Origin: Arthrobacter sp.
GTDB taxonomy: Bacteria > Actinomycetota > Actinomycetes > Actinomycetales > Micrococcaceae
Reading direction: 5' to 3'
Length of the DNA: 64,000 nucleotides
Assembly: GCF_031179385.1 (NCBI RefSeq)
Contig: NZ_JAPSHV010000001.1
Coordinates: 57,506-121,505 of the forward strand
Shown: positions 50,123-59,354 of the stretch, one piece after another
Layout of the letters: every line of letters starts with the position of its first letter
Numbering within the stretch: the first letter of the stretch is position 1
Program-made: the position numbers and the translations under genes
The notes under the pieces: generated by a model
The model's database searches: none
Told to the model about the DNA's origin: nothing
Seen by the model: the letters and a program-made list of their open reading frames with translations, nothing else

Positions 50123-52420
50123 ATGAGTGAGAACAACCCCGGGCGCGAGCAGGCGGGGGCACGCCGCGTCGAACGAGATGAGGACACTGATGTCCTCCAG
50201 CACGATCCGAACCTGCCGCCGACCGCGGTGCATGTGGATACCGAAGACCGCGGCTGGACACCGCTGAAGGTTGCGATCTGGGTAGGCATTGCGCTACTCG
50301 GTGGCGTCAGCTGGACCATGCTCGCGATCGTCCGCGGCGAGACGGTCAACGCAATGTGGTTCGTGTTCGCGGCTGTCTGCACCTACCTGATCGCGTACCG
50401 GTTCTACTCGAAGTTCATCGAGCGGAAACTGCTGCAACCCAATGACCGCCGGGCCACCCCCGCTGAGTACAAGGCTGACGGCAAGGATTACGCCGCTACA
50501 GACCGCCGGGTTCTCTACGGCCACCACTTCGCCGCCATCGCCGGCGCGGGCCCGCTCGTAGGCCCGGTCCTTGCTGCGCAGATGGGCTACCTGCCAGGAA
50601 CAATCTGGATCATCATCGGCGTCATCCTCGCCGGCGCCGTCCAGGACTACCTCGTGATGTTCTTCTCCATGCGACGGGGCGGGCGCTCGCTCGGTCAGAT
50701 GGCGCGCGAGGAGCTCGGCGTGATCGGCGGTACTGCAGCCCTGATCGCGACCCTCACCATCATGATCATCATCGTGGCGATCCTCGCACTCGTCGTGGTC
50801 AACGCCCTCGGCGAAAGCCCGTGGGGCGTCTTCTCCGTATCGATGACCATCCCGATTGCGCTCTTCATGGGCGTGTACCTGCGCTACATCCGTCCCGGTA
50901 AGGTCACGGAAGTCTCGCTTATCGGTTTCGCGCTGCTCATGCTTGCCATCATCGCGGGCGGCTGGATTGCTGAGACCGACTGGGGCGTAGCGATCTTCAC
51001 CCTCGATCGCGTCACCATCGCCTGGGGCATCATCATTTACGGGTTCATTGCGGCCGTTCTGCCGGTGTGGCTGCTCCTTGCACCCCGCGACTACCTCTCG
51101 ACGTTCATGAAAATCGGCACCATCGTCATGCTGGCGGTCGCCATCGTCATTGTGAGGCCGGAAATCGACGTCCCCGCCTTCAGTGAATTCGCGAGCCGTG
51201 CCGACGGCCCCGTGGTCCCGGGCACGCTGTTCCCGTTCCTGTTTGTGACGATTGCCTGTGGAGCGCTTTCCGGCTTCCATGCGCTGATCTCCTCCGGCAC
51301 CACTCCGAAGATGATCGAGAAGGAACGCCAGACCCGTTTCATCGGTTACGGCGGCATGCTCATGGAATCATTCGTGGCGATCATGGCCCTTGTGGCGGCG
51401 CTGTCGATCGACCGGGGCATTTATTTCGCGATGAACTCGTCCGCAGCGGCAACCGGGGGCACCATTGAAGGCGCCGTGGCGTTCGTGAACGGGTTGGGTC
51501 TAACGGGAGTGAACCTCACTCCCGAAGCCTTGAGCACCCTGGCCACGAACGTCGGTGAGGAGTCGATCGTCTCGCGTACCGGCGGTGCGCCGACGCTCGC
51601 GGTCGGCATTGCCCAGATCATGCAGGGCCTTTTTGGCGGCGCAGGCATGATGGCGTTCTGGTACCACTTCGCCATCATGTTCGAGGCTTTGTTCATCCTG
51701 ACAGCGGTCGACGCCGGTACCCGCGTTGCGCGGTTCATGCTGCAGGACAGCATCGGCAACTTCGTGCCGAAGTTCAAGGACACCTCCTGGCGGGTGGGTG
51801 CCTGGGTTTGTACGGCCATCATGGTGGCAGGCTGGGGCGCGATCCTGATCATGGGCGTCACCGACCCGCTTGGCGGAATCAACACCTTGTTCCCGCTCTT
51901 CGGCATCGCGAACCAGCTGCTCGCGGCGATCGCGCTCGCGGTCTGCATGGCGATCTGTGCGAAGAAGGGCGCGTTCAAGTACCTGTGGATCCCCGCCCTG
52001 CCGCTGGCCTTCGCGTCAGTGGTCACCATCACGGCGTCGTTCCTCAAGATCTTCTCTCCGGTTCCGGCCGTGGGCTACTGGGCCAACCACTTTGCCTTCC
52101 GGAACGCGCTGGCCGCCGGCGAGGAGAGCTTCGGCAATGCACCGACGGTCGCCGCCATGGAAGCTGTCGTCCGCAACACCTTCATCCAGGGAACGCTGTC
52201 TATCGTCTTCGTGGTGCTGTCGATCATCGTCATTGCGACGGCGATCATCGCCACCGTCAAGGCCTACCGAACCGGCGGCGGACCGAGCGCTGAGGACCCC
52301 GCCGTGCCGTCCCGCACCTACGCTCCGGCGGGCCTGATCGCTACTCCGGCCGAGAAGGAGCTCGAAGCGCAGTGGGCCGCTCTTCCGCATGACCGGAAAC
52401 CGGCACGGGCAGGTCACTGA
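50123..52420 (+). CDS. cstA: Carbon starvation protein CstA (peptide/pyruvate transporter)
   Basis: A 765-aa membrane transporter with about 16-18 hydrophobic segments. The N-terminal motif region RRVLYGHHFAAIAGAGPLVGPVLAAQMGY and ISSGTTPKMI are diagnostic of CstA. In E. coli CstA imports peptides and pyruvate during starvation. Residues 1-50 are hydrophilic and cytoplasmic. GGGAGC precedes ATG 50123. Its stop overlaps ATG of a ybdD-type gene by one base (TGATG), the conserved cstA-ybdD arrangement. An inverted repeat GTGAGT/ACTCAC lies at 50090-50107. Confidence 0.96.
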   Translation: MSENNPGREQAGARRVERDEDTDVLQHDPNLPPTAVHVDTEDRGWTPLKVAIWVGIALLGGVSWTMLAIVRGETVNAMWFVFAAVCTYLIAYRFYSKFIERKLLQPNDRRATPAEYKADGKDYAATDRRVLYGHHFAAIAGAGPLVGPVLAAQMGYLPGTIWIIIGVILAGAVQDYLVMFFSMRRGGRSLGQMAREELGVIGGTAALIATLTIMIIIVAILALVVVNALGESPWGVFSVSMTIPIALFMGVYLRYIRPGKVTEVSLIGFALLMLAIIAGGWIAETDWGVAIFTLDRVTIAWGIIIYGFIAAVLPVWLLLAPRDYLSTFMKIGTIVMLAVAIVIVRPEIDVPAFSEFASRADGPVVPGTLFPFLFVTIACGALSGFHALISSGTTPKMIEKERQTRFIGYGGMLMESFVAIMALVAALSIDRGIYFAMNSSAAATGGTIEGAVAFVNGLGLTGVNLTPEALSTLATNVGEESIVSRTGGAPTLAVGIAQIMQGLFGGAGMMAFWYHFAIMFEALFILTAVDAGTRVARFMLQDSIGNFVPKFKDTSWRVGAWVCTAIMVAGWGAILIMGVTDPLGGINTLFPLFGIANQLLAAIALAVCMAICAKKGAFKYLWIPALPLAFASVVTITASFLKIFSPVPAVGYWANHFAFRNALAAGEESFGNAPTVAAMEAVVRNTFIQGTLSIVFVVLSIIVIATAIIATVKAYRTGGGPSAEDPAVPSRTYAPAGLIATPAEKELEAQWAALPHDRKPARAGH

Positions 52421-52596
52421 TGAGCGTCAAGGAGCTGATCTGGCTTTTCAAAGGTGTGATGGGCGAGAACGCGTACCAGCAGTACCTCGACCACCATGCC
52501 GCGACCCACAGCAACGAGCCTCCCATGACGGAGCGGCAGTTCTGGCGCGACAAGACTGATCGCCAGGACGCCAATCCGGAGGGCCGCTGCTGCTAG
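52420..52596 (+). CDS. YbdD/YjiX family small protein
   Basis: A 58-aa protein starting at the ATG that overlaps the cstA stop (TGATG). The translation includes GENAYQQYLDHH, PMTERQFWRDK and the terminal GRCC that characterise the YbdD/YjiX (DUF466) family. These proteins are encoded next to CstA-type transporters and are needed for, or modulate, pyruvate/peptide uptake. The pair is conserved from enterobacteria to actinobacteria. A strong hairpin follows at 52614-52648. Confidence 0.93.
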   Translation: MSVKELIWLFKGVMGENAYQQYLDHHAATHSNEPPMTERQFWRDKTDRQDANPEGRCC

Positions 52597-52613
52597 GGCG
52601 GAAATCTGCGCAT

Positions 52614-52648
52614 CTGAGGCGGGTCCAACTGTGTTGGGCCCGCCTCAG
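52614..52648 (+). terminator. Terminator hairpin after the cstA-ybdD operon
   Basis: CTGAGGCGGGTCCAAC (52614-52629) and GTTGGGCCCGCCTCAG (52633-52648) pair over 16 positions with one wobble and a three-base loop. It lies 18 bp after the ybdD stop. No T-run follows. Confidence 0.8.
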
Positions 52649-52699
52649 CTGTGCGACCCTTCCCTAGCGCCGGGCAAGCCCCCGTGGTTTGCTAGAGGG

Positions 52700-52954
52700 A
52701 TGACCGAGAACCTTCCAGAGCATCTGCGCGAAGACGTCGGAGCACCCAGCCCCGGTGCTGAATCCGAGGACCAGCATCTGCGCCAGGATGTGAATCTACC
52801 CCAGGAAGAGAACGACGGCGGCCCCGAATTCTCCGAAGGACACTTCACCTCCGGGCAGCTCAACGCCGGGCAACAGGTCCCGGGCGTGAGCCCGGCCGGC
52901 GAGTACAAGAGGGGCCGTGAGGAAGAGCTTGCCCACCAGGACGAGGCTGACTGA
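52700..52954 (+). CDS. Small acidic hydrophilic protein of unknown function
   Basis: An 84-aa protein (MTENLPEHLREDVG) rich in Glu, Asp, Pro and Gly with no hydrophobic segment. The segment EHLREDVGAP recurs in altered form as QHLRQDVNLP, a small internal repeat. No family is recognised. It is transcribed in the same direction as bpa, 31 bp upstream of it, which suggests co-expression. The start ATG 52700 is assumed; AGAGGG is closer than ideal. Confidence 0.65.
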   Translation: MTENLPEHLREDVGAPSPGAESEDQHLRQDVNLPQEENDGGPEFSEGHFTSGQLNAGQQVPGVSPAGEYKRGREEELAHQDEAD

Positions 52955-52985
52955 CGCTCCTCAAGGCACGTGAGAGCATAAACCT

Positions 52986-53636
52986 ATGACCGAACAGCAG
53001 CCTGAGCACATCAGTGTCACTCCTGAACAAGCGGCCAAGCACAACCAGGAAAGCCCGGTTCTCCTCGGCAAACTTGATGCCGGACGCGGGCTCCCCGAAC
53101 AAAACGACGGCCGCGGATCCCGCGGTGAAAGCAGCCAGCCTACAAAGCTGCACGAGCTGGTGGACGAGCCCGCCAAGGTCATGCGCATCGGCACCATGCT
53201 CAAGCAGTTGCTTGAGGAAGTCCGCAGCGCCCCGCTGGACGACGCCGGGCGCAGCCGCCTCGCCGAGATCCACGAGCGGTCGGTGCGTGAACTTGAGGAC
53301 GGGCTCGCGCCCGAGCTGGTCGAGGAACTGCACCGGATCAACCTGCCCTTCACCGACGACTCCGTCCCCACCGATGCTGAACTTCGTGTCGCACAGGCCC
53401 AGCTGGTGGGCTGGCTCGAAGGCCTCTTCCACGGTATTCAGACAGCCCTGGCCGCCCAGCAGATGGTCAACCAGCAACTCGCGGCGCAGCTCCAGCTCCG
53501 GCAGTTGCCGCCCGGCACGGTCATAGCGCCCGGCGTCGTCGTGGGTGAAGACGGTGAGCCGCGGCGTGCGCCCGGCCCGAGGCCGGCGAACCCGCCGCAG
53601 AAGCCCGACACCCATGGCCCGGGCCAGTATCTGTAA
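52986..53636 (+). CDS. bpa: Bacterial proteasome activator Bpa (PafE)
   Basis: A 216-aa ring-forming proteasome activator. The conserved core (PAKVMRIGTMLKQLLEEV, then RELEDGLAPELVEELHRINLPF and AQAQLVGWLEGLFHGIQTALAAQQM) and the C-terminal GQYL motif are the hallmarks of Bpa. GQYL docks into the 20S core alpha-ring and opens the gate for ATP-independent degradation of unfolded proteins. It acts in the cytoplasm as a dodecamer. The N-terminal 60 residues are probably disordered. The core proteasome genes are not in the window. It is immediately followed by a 152-aa gene. Confidence 0.95.
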   Translation: MTEQQPEHISVTPEQAAKHNQESPVLLGKLDAGRGLPEQNDGRGSRGESSQPTKLHELVDEPAKVMRIGTMLKQLLEEVRSAPLDDAGRSRLAEIHERSVRELEDGLAPELVEELHRINLPFTDDSVPTDAELRVAQAQLVGWLEGLFHGIQTALAAQQMVNQQLAAQLQLRQLPPGTVIAPGVVVGEDGEPRRAPGPRPANPPQKPDTHGPGQYL

Positions 53637-53652
53637 GCGCCGGTAGGCGCAG

Positions 53653-54111
53653 GTGGCACTTTTTGCGGCGGCCCGCCAGGGCCGCAGGGATGATGCTGAG
53701 CTCGGCACGGGAGTGTGGCGCCGTGCCCACGACCGCTTCCGGCGCGGACTCGACCGCTATCACCAGATCCTGGAAGGCGTGGAGGACGACGACGTCTACA
53801 ACGACCTCGCCGGTCTCGCCAACGAGCTGGCAGAGTTGCTGCCGCGTGTCCGCCAGTGCTGTGTAGCGGCGCACTCCCGGCATCCCAGCGAGGGTCTGGA
53901 CATACCCGGTGCGCTCCTTCAGGTGCACCGGGCACTGTCCCGCGCGGGCAACGCGCTCGCAACCACAGCCGAGGCCGCAGCTATGGCCCGTCTTGACGGG
54001 GAACGCTGGGGGATTGCATCGGCCGGGCTCGAGAACGTCCGGCGACGGGCGGACGTCGTTGCCGAGGATGTGGCGGAAGCTGAACGTTTGCTGTCAGGAA
54101 CCAGTTCGTAG
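53653..54111 (+). CDS. Helical protein of unknown function next to bpa
   Basis: A 152-aa hydrophilic, probably all-helical protein (Ala-, Arg-, Glu- and Leu-rich, with no signal or membrane segment). I do not recognise a family. GTG 53653 is assumed, 16 bp after the bpa stop, with GGTAGG nearby. The tight same-strand spacing to bpa suggests an operon and a possible link to proteasome function, which is inference. The codon usage is typical of the surrounding genes, so it is probably real. Confidence 0.65.
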   Translation: MALFAAARQGRRDDAELGTGVWRRAHDRFRRGLDRYHQILEGVEDDDVYNDLAGLANELAELLPRVRQCCVAAHSRHPSEGLDIPGALLQVHRALSRAGNALATTAEAAAMARLDGERWGIASAGLENVRRRADVVAEDVAEAERLLSGTSS

Positions 54112-54176
54112 GAATACCTGCCGGCAGGCGTGAGTTAGCACAGTTCGAAGAAGCAATCAGTCATCGAAAGGAACCC

Positions 54177-55016
54177 ATGAGCACCTCACCGAACCTGACT
54201 TTCAACGACGGCCGCACCATTCCCCAACTGGGCTATGGCGTCTGGCAGGTCGACGACGCAACGGCGGAGGACGTCGTCGGGCGCGCCTTCAAGGCGGGCT
54301 ACCGCCACATCGATACCGCAAAGATCTACGGCAACGAAGCAGGTGTGGGCAGGGCGATTGAAGCATCCGGACTGAACCCGGATGAGCTGTTTATCACCAC
54401 TAAACTGTGGAATGCAGACCAGGGCTACGAGAGCACCCTCAAGGCCTTCGAGGGTTCCATGCAGCGGCTCGGCCTGGAAACGCTGGATCTCTACCTGATC
54501 CACTGGCTCCAGCCCAAGCAGGGCAAGTACGTGGACACCTGGAAGGCGCTCGTCGAGCTGCAGAAGCGCGGACGGGTGCGCTCCATCGGCGTATCCAACT
54601 TCACCGTCGAAGCGCTGCAGGAAATCATCGACGAGACCGGGGTCGTGCCCGCAATCAACCAGGTGGAGACCCACCCTTACCTGAATCAGGCCGAACTGCG
54701 CGCCTTCGAAGCGGAAAAGGGGATCCTGCATGAGTCCTGGTCACCGCTTGGATCAGGGAAGGGCCTGCTCGAAGACCCGGTGCTCGCCGACATCGCCGAG
54801 AAGCGGGGAGCTACCCCCGCTCAGGTTGTGCTCGCGTGGCACCTCGCGCTGGGTCTGGTTGTCATTCCCAAGTCGGTGACCGAGTCCCGCATCATCGAGA
54901 ACTGGGGTGCACTGGATGTTTCGCTGACTGAGGAAGACATCGAAGCGATCAACGGACTCGACAAGGGCGAGGCAGGCCGCATCGGTGCCAACCCGGCGAC
55001 GGCGGACTTCGCCTGA
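54177..55016 (+). CDS. Aldo/keto reductase (AKR5-like)
   Basis: A 279-aa NADPH-dependent aldo/keto reductase. The catalytic tetrad is Asp46, Tyr51, Lys76 and His109, seen in HIDTAKIYGNE, TTKLW and YLIHW. The family signature GVSNFTVEAL and the phosphate-binding VIPKSVTESRI are present. It reduces aldehydes, ketones or 2,5-diketo-gluconate-like substrates; the length and motifs are of the AKR5 prokaryotic group. GAAAGGAACCC precedes ATG 54177. It is followed by an intrinsic terminator. Confidence 0.95.
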   Translation: MSTSPNLTFNDGRTIPQLGYGVWQVDDATAEDVVGRAFKAGYRHIDTAKIYGNEAGVGRAIEASGLNPDELFITTKLWNADQGYESTLKAFEGSMQRLGLETLDLYLIHWLQPKQGKYVDTWKALVELQKRGRVRSIGVSNFTVEALQEIIDETGVVPAINQVETHPYLNQAELRAFEAEKGILHESWSPLGSGKGLLEDPVLADIAEKRGATPAQVVLAWHLALGLVVIPKSVTESRIIENWGALDVSLTEEDIEAINGLDKGEAGRIGANPATADFA

Positions 55017-55056
55017 TCGGCACGTCCCGCGCCAGTCGCGGCTGATTCATTCCGGA

Positions 55057-55107
55057 AGTGCAGGCATTGCGCGCGTTGCCGTCAACGCATGCAGTGCCTG
55101 CACTTTT
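55057..55107 (+). terminator. Intrinsic terminator after the aldo/keto reductase
   Basis: AGTGCAGGCA (55057-55066) pairs with TGCCTGCACT (55095-55104), with an inner GCGTTG/CAACGC stem, followed by TTTTGTG. This is the clearest plus-strand terminator in the window. Confidence 0.9.
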
Positions 55108-55125
55108 GTGTGAAGAATGGTCCTC

Positions 55126-56172
55126 ATGCACACAGAAACAGTGGACCTCCTGATTGGCACCTATCCCGCCGACGGCACTGAGCCCGGCTCTGGGGAAGGC
55201 ATCTGGCGGGTTGCCCTCGACCGGCGGAGTGGGAGCCTGACCGGCGAACGCCTGCTGGCGACGACGACGGCGCCCTCCTTCCTGGCGCTGCATCCTTCCC
55301 GCCCTGTGCTGTATGCGGTGCGCGAAGCGGAACAGGGGAGCGTCAGCGCCTTCGCCGTCGAGGATGACAGCCTGAATCTTCTGGGTGCAGTTGCGACGGG
55401 CGGGTCCTTCCCGTGTCACCTCCGGGTCGCGGAAGGACGGTTATGGGTCGCCAACTACGGCGACGGCGCCGTCACCCGGCTGGACCTGAACGAGCAGGGT
55501 GAGCCGGTTGAAGACCCGGCGGTATACCGGAACACCGGATCCGGACCCAACCCGGAGCGGCAGGACGGCCCGCACGCGCACTACATTCACGACGCCGGCC
55601 ACGGGCAGCTGTGGGTGAGTGACCTGGGCACCGACGAAGTGCGCAGGTTCACTGCGTCCGGTCCCAACGGGGTCGTGGTGCAGCTCGCGGCGGGCACAGG
55701 GCCACGCCACATGACAACGCTGCCGGGAGGCGCCGTCGTCGTCGTTGGTGAACTGGACTCACGACTGCACGTGCTTCGTACCGACGGGAGCGATTTGCCC
55801 CTCAGTCCAGTTCCGGCCCTCGCCGCCTCCGTGCCGGCCGGGCAGCCAAGCCAGCCCTCTCACGTGGACGTCGGAGCGTCCACCGGGACACGGAACCTGT
55901 TGTACGCCGCAACCCGCGGCCCCGACGTCCTCGCGGTTTTCACCGTCTCGGGGGAGCAAACGCTGACGCATCTCTCGGATTCACCGGTGGGAGGGTCATG
56001 GCCCCGGCACTTCGCGGTCGTGCCTGCCGAGGATGACGCGGCCGACTTCGTGGTTGTGGCGAACCAGGGCTCGTCCACCCTCGACGTGCTGTGCGTCCAG
56101 GCTTCCGGCCAGGTCGACCAGGTGCATTCGCTGAACCTTCCCGCCCCTGCCTGCGTCATCCCGGCACGCTGA
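55126..56172 (+). CDS. Lactonase family (6-phosphogluconolactonase-type) beta-propeller protein
   Basis: A 348-aa seven-bladed beta-propeller of the YbhE/lactonase family (PF10282). Segments GTYPADG, ALHPSRPVLYAV, LRVAEGRLWVANYGDG, HAHYIHDAGHGQLWVSDLGTD and GTGPRHM are typical, with the His of the active site in the last. It may hydrolyse 6-phosphogluconolactone or another lactone. ATG 55126 is preferred; ATG 55117 is nine bases further upstream and equally in frame. It is cytoplasmic with no signal peptide. It lies 51 bp before the amylosucrase gene on the same strand. Confidence 0.85.
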   Translation: MHTETVDLLIGTYPADGTEPGSGEGIWRVALDRRSGSLTGERLLATTTAPSFLALHPSRPVLYAVREAEQGSVSAFAVEDDSLNLLGAVATGGSFPCHLRVAEGRLWVANYGDGAVTRLDLNEQGEPVEDPAVYRNTGSGPNPERQDGPHAHYIHDAGHGQLWVSDLGTDEVRRFTASGPNGVVVQLAAGTGPRHMTTLPGGAVVVVGELDSRLHVLRTDGSDLPLSPVPALAASVPAGQPSQPSHVDVGASTGTRNLLYAATRGPDVLAVFTVSGEQTLTHLSDSPVGGSWPRHFAVVPAEDDAADFVVVANQGSSTLDVLCVQASGQVDQVHSLNLPAPACVIPAR

Positions 56173-56223
56173 GCACGGCGTCTGACAGGATGGAGCGCAC
56201 ACCCGCCCACGGCTGGAGGACCG

Positions 56224-58128
56224 ATGGTTGAGAACGATCTGGACGGCGCTTTCACACGCATCAGGGACGTCATGCGCTCCGACGCCGAGTCCGACGAAGC
56301 GAACTGGTTGGATTTCAACCGTCGGCTCGACGCGCATTTTCCTACTTTGTATCGGCTCTTCGAGTCCTTGTACGGGGACCGAAACGATTGGCAGGAGCAG
56401 CTCACACAGCTCGTGCTCCTCGCCGCGCGTTCATGGGTCGCGCGGCCTCCCGAGCTGAAAGAAGTCGACGACGACCAGGAGCATGACATCGCCTGGTACC
56501 TCTCCAACAAGGCGCTGGGAGGCGTCTGCTACGTCGACAGGTACGCGGAGAATCTCGAGGGGTTACGAAGCCGCATCCCCTACTTCAAGGAACTCGGGCT
56601 CACCTATCTGCACCTGATGCCGTTGTTCCTTGCCCCGGAGCCGAATTCAGACGGCGGCTACGCAGTCTCGAGCTATCGAGAGGTCCATCCCGGGCTGGGA
56701 ACAATGGTTCAGCTTCGCGAACTGGCCGCAGAGCTGCGCAGCGCAGGCATCAAACTGGTCGTCGACTTCATCTTCAACCACACGTCCAATGAACACCTTT
56801 GGGCACGCAAGGCGGCGGAGGGAGACTCCCGTTTCAGCGGCTACTACTGGATCTTCCCTGACCGCACCATGCCGGATGCCTTCGAGTCCCACGCCCGGGA
56901 AATCTTCCCCGACGACCACCCGGGATCGTTCGTCCAGCTCGACGACGGACGCTGGGTGTGGGCTACCTTTCACAGCTTCCAGTGGGACCTGAACTACTCG
57001 AACCCCGAGGTCTTCCGTGCAATGGCGGAGGAAATGCTCTTCCTCGCCAACCAGGGCATCAGTGTCCTCCGCATGGACGCGGTGGCCTTCATCTGGAAGC
57101 AGGTGGGTACGTCCTGCGAGAACCTCCCTCAAGCGCATCTGCTCCTGCAGGCCTTCAACGCGGTGTGCAGACTCGCCGCGCCCTCGCTCCTCTTCAAGTC
57201 CGAGGCGATCGTCCATCCGGATCAGGTCGCCGAATACATTGATCCGGGGGAGTGTCAGCTCTCCTACAACCCCCTACAGATGGCGTTGATCTGGGAAGCC
57301 ATGGCCACGCGTGACGTTTCGCTCCTTTCGCAGGCGCTGGAACGCAGGCATAACCTCCCGGAGGGAACATCCTGGATCAACTACGTGCGGAGCCACGATG
57401 ACATCGGGTGGACGTTCGCCGACGAAGACGCTGCCGAGCTGGGCATCAACGGGTTCGAGCACCGCCGCTTCCTCAACTCCTTCTATGTCAATCGCTTTCC
57501 GGGCAGCTTCGCTCACGGGGTTCCGTTCCAAGACAACCCGAGGACCGGCGACTGCCGGATCTCGGGAACGACGGCGTCACTGCTCGGGTTGGAAACGGAA
57601 CCGGAGGCAGCGGTGCAGCGTATCCTCCTGGCCCACTCGATCATCCTGAGCACGGGCGGTGTTCCGCTGATTTATCTGGGCGACGAGGTTGCGCAGGGGA
57701 ACGATTACGGCTATGCCGCTGAGCCGGGTCATGAAGCCGACAGCAGATGGGTGCACCGCCCGCACTATCCCGCGGACAGCTATGCGAAGCGTAGGGATCC
57801 TTCCACGCCGCAGGGCGCCGTTTACTCCGGTTTGACCGAACTCATCTCCATCCGGGCAGCGACCCCCGAGTTTGAAGGAACCTGTCTGGTGGATTTCCGG
57901 ACCGGGAACCGGCACGTCCTCGGATATCAGCGTCCCGGCGAAGGCACAGCGGTGCTGGTGCTCGCCAACTTCGGTGACAGTCCGCAGGCCGTGGCGCCGG
58001 CTGTCTTATCGGGGTTCAACCGGACGGCGGCCAATCTGCTGACGCACGAGCAGGAGAACATGGACGCCGGTATCGAGCTTGCTCCGCGCAGCTTCGTCTG
58101 GCTGCGGGTCGCTTACGCGAACAGATAA
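56224..58128 (+). CDS. Amylosucrase (GH13 family)
   Basis: A 634-aa glucosyltransferase-type enzyme that builds alpha-1,4-glucan from sucrose. Catalytic residues are Asp285 in LRMDAVAF (nucleophile), Glu327 in FKSEAIV (acid/base) and Asp392 in RSHDDIGW; these are one position away from Asp286, Glu328 and Asp393 of Neisseria amylosucrase. The N-terminal helical domain before the barrel and the FQDNPRTGD and LGDEVAQGNDYGY segments also match. There is no signal peptide. GGAGGACCG precedes the start. Sucrose hydrolase is an alternative close relative. It could supply glycogen-like reserve independently of ADP-glucose. Confidence 0.92.
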   Translation: MVENDLDGAFTRIRDVMRSDAESDEANWLDFNRRLDAHFPTLYRLFESLYGDRNDWQEQLTQLVLLAARSWVARPPELKEVDDDQEHDIAWYLSNKALGGVCYVDRYAENLEGLRSRIPYFKELGLTYLHLMPLFLAPEPNSDGGYAVSSYREVHPGLGTMVQLRELAAELRSAGIKLVVDFIFNHTSNEHLWARKAAEGDSRFSGYYWIFPDRTMPDAFESHAREIFPDDHPGSFVQLDDGRWVWATFHSFQWDLNYSNPEVFRAMAEEMLFLANQGISVLRMDAVAFIWKQVGTSCENLPQAHLLLQAFNAVCRLAAPSLLFKSEAIVHPDQVAEYIDPGECQLSYNPLQMALIWEAMATRDVSLLSQALERRHNLPEGTSWINYVRSHDDIGWTFADEDAAELGINGFEHRRFLNSFYVNRFPGSFAHGVPFQDNPRTGDCRISGTTASLLGLETEPEAAVQRILLAHSIILSTGGVPLIYLGDEVAQGNDYGYAAEPGHEADSRWVHRPHYPADSYAKRRDPSTPQGAVYSGLTELISIRAATPEFEGTCLVDFRTGNRHVLGYQRPGEGTAVLVLANFGDSPQAVAPAVLSGFNRTAANLLTHEQENMDAGIELAPRSFVWLRVAYANR

Positions 58129-58196
58129 GGCCTGTCGGAGCGAGCACTTCGACAGTATGCTTACTATTCTGACGTGCAGCCGACAGCGAGGTGACC

Positions 58197-59345
58197 ATGC
58201 GAGCAATGGTGTACCGCGGCCCCTATAAGGTCCGTGTAGAAGAAAAAGACATCCCTGCGATCGAACATCCGAACGATGCGATCATCCGGGTAACCAGAGC
58301 CGCGATCTGCGGATCGGACCTGCATTTGTACCACGGGATGATGCCGGACACCCGGGTAGGAACCACCTTTGGCCACGAGTTCATCGGTGTGGTCGAAAAG
58401 GTAGGTGGTTCGGTGCAGACGCTGAGCCCGGGCGACCGCGTGATGGTGCCCTTCAACGTCTACTGCGGGTCGTGCTACTTCTGCGCCCGCGGCCTCTACT
58501 CGAACTGCCACAACGTCAACCCGAATGCCACCGCGGTGGGAGGCATCTACGGCTACTCCCACACGTGCGGCGGGTACGACGGCGGCCAGGCCGAGTATGT
58601 GCGCGTCCCCTTTGCGGACGTCGGACCGTCGTTGATTCCTGACTGGCTGGAGGATGAGGACGCCCTCCTCATGACCGATGCCCTCGCCACGGGCTATTTC
58701 GGCGCTCAGCTGGGTGACATCGTGGAGGGGGACACAGTCGTCGTCTTCGGGGCAGGTCCGGTGGGACTGTATGCGGCAAAGTCCGCATGGCTGATGGGGG
58801 CGGGCAGAGTCATTGTGATTGACCAGCTTGAGTACCGGCTGGAAAAGGCCCGCACCTTCGCGCACGCTGAGACCTACAACTACAACGAATACGACGACAT
58901 CGTGGTCGAGATGAAGAAGGCGACCGATTATCTGGGGGCCGACGTCGTGATCGACGCGGTGGGCGCCGAAGCCGACGGCAACTTCCTCCAGCAGGTGACC
59001 GGGACCAAGCTCAAGCTTCAGGGCGGATCACCCATCGCCCTGAACTGGGCCATCGATTCGGTCCGCAAGGGTGGCACCGTTTCTGTGGTCGGCGCGTACG
59101 GACCTATCTTCAGTGCCGTGAAATTCGGCGACGCCGTCAACAAGGGGCTGACCCTGCGAATGAATCAGTGCCCGGTCAAGCGCCAGTGGCCGCGCCTCCT
59201 GGAACACATTCGCAACGGCTACCTGAAGCCTAACGACATCGTTACTCACCGCATACCACTGGAGCACATCGCCGAGGGATATCACATCTTCTCGGCCAAG
59301 CTGGACAACTGCATCAAGCCCCTGATCGTTCCGAACGCAAGCTAG
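58197..59345 (+). CDS. Zinc-dependent alcohol dehydrogenase (FDH-like)
   Basis: A 382-aa MDR enzyme. The catalytic zinc ligands are in ICGSDLHLYHG and GHEFIGVV, the structural zinc cysteines in YCGSCYFCARGLYSNC, and the nucleotide motif is FGAGPVGLYAAK. The long version resembles glutathione-independent formaldehyde dehydrogenase and related actinobacterial ADHs. ATG 58197 follows GCGAGGTGACC. The stop is nine bases before the start of the next gene, so the two form an operon. The substrate is unknown. Confidence 0.93.
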   Translation: MRAMVYRGPYKVRVEEKDIPAIEHPNDAIIRVTRAAICGSDLHLYHGMMPDTRVGTTFGHEFIGVVEKVGGSVQTLSPGDRVMVPFNVYCGSCYFCARGLYSNCHNVNPNATAVGGIYGYSHTCGGYDGGQAEYVRVPFADVGPSLIPDWLEDEDALLMTDALATGYFGAQLGDIVEGDTVVVFGAGPVGLYAAKSAWLMGAGRVIVIDQLEYRLEKARTFAHAETYNYNEYDDIVVEMKKATDYLGADVVIDAVGAEADGNFLQQVTGTKLKLQGGSPIALNWAIDSVRKGGTVSVVGAYGPIFSAVKFGDAVNKGLTLRMNQCPVKRQWPRLLEHIRNGYLKPNDIVTHRIPLEHIAEGYHIFSAKLDNCIKPLIVPNAS

Positions 59346-59354
59346 GAGAGCGCC

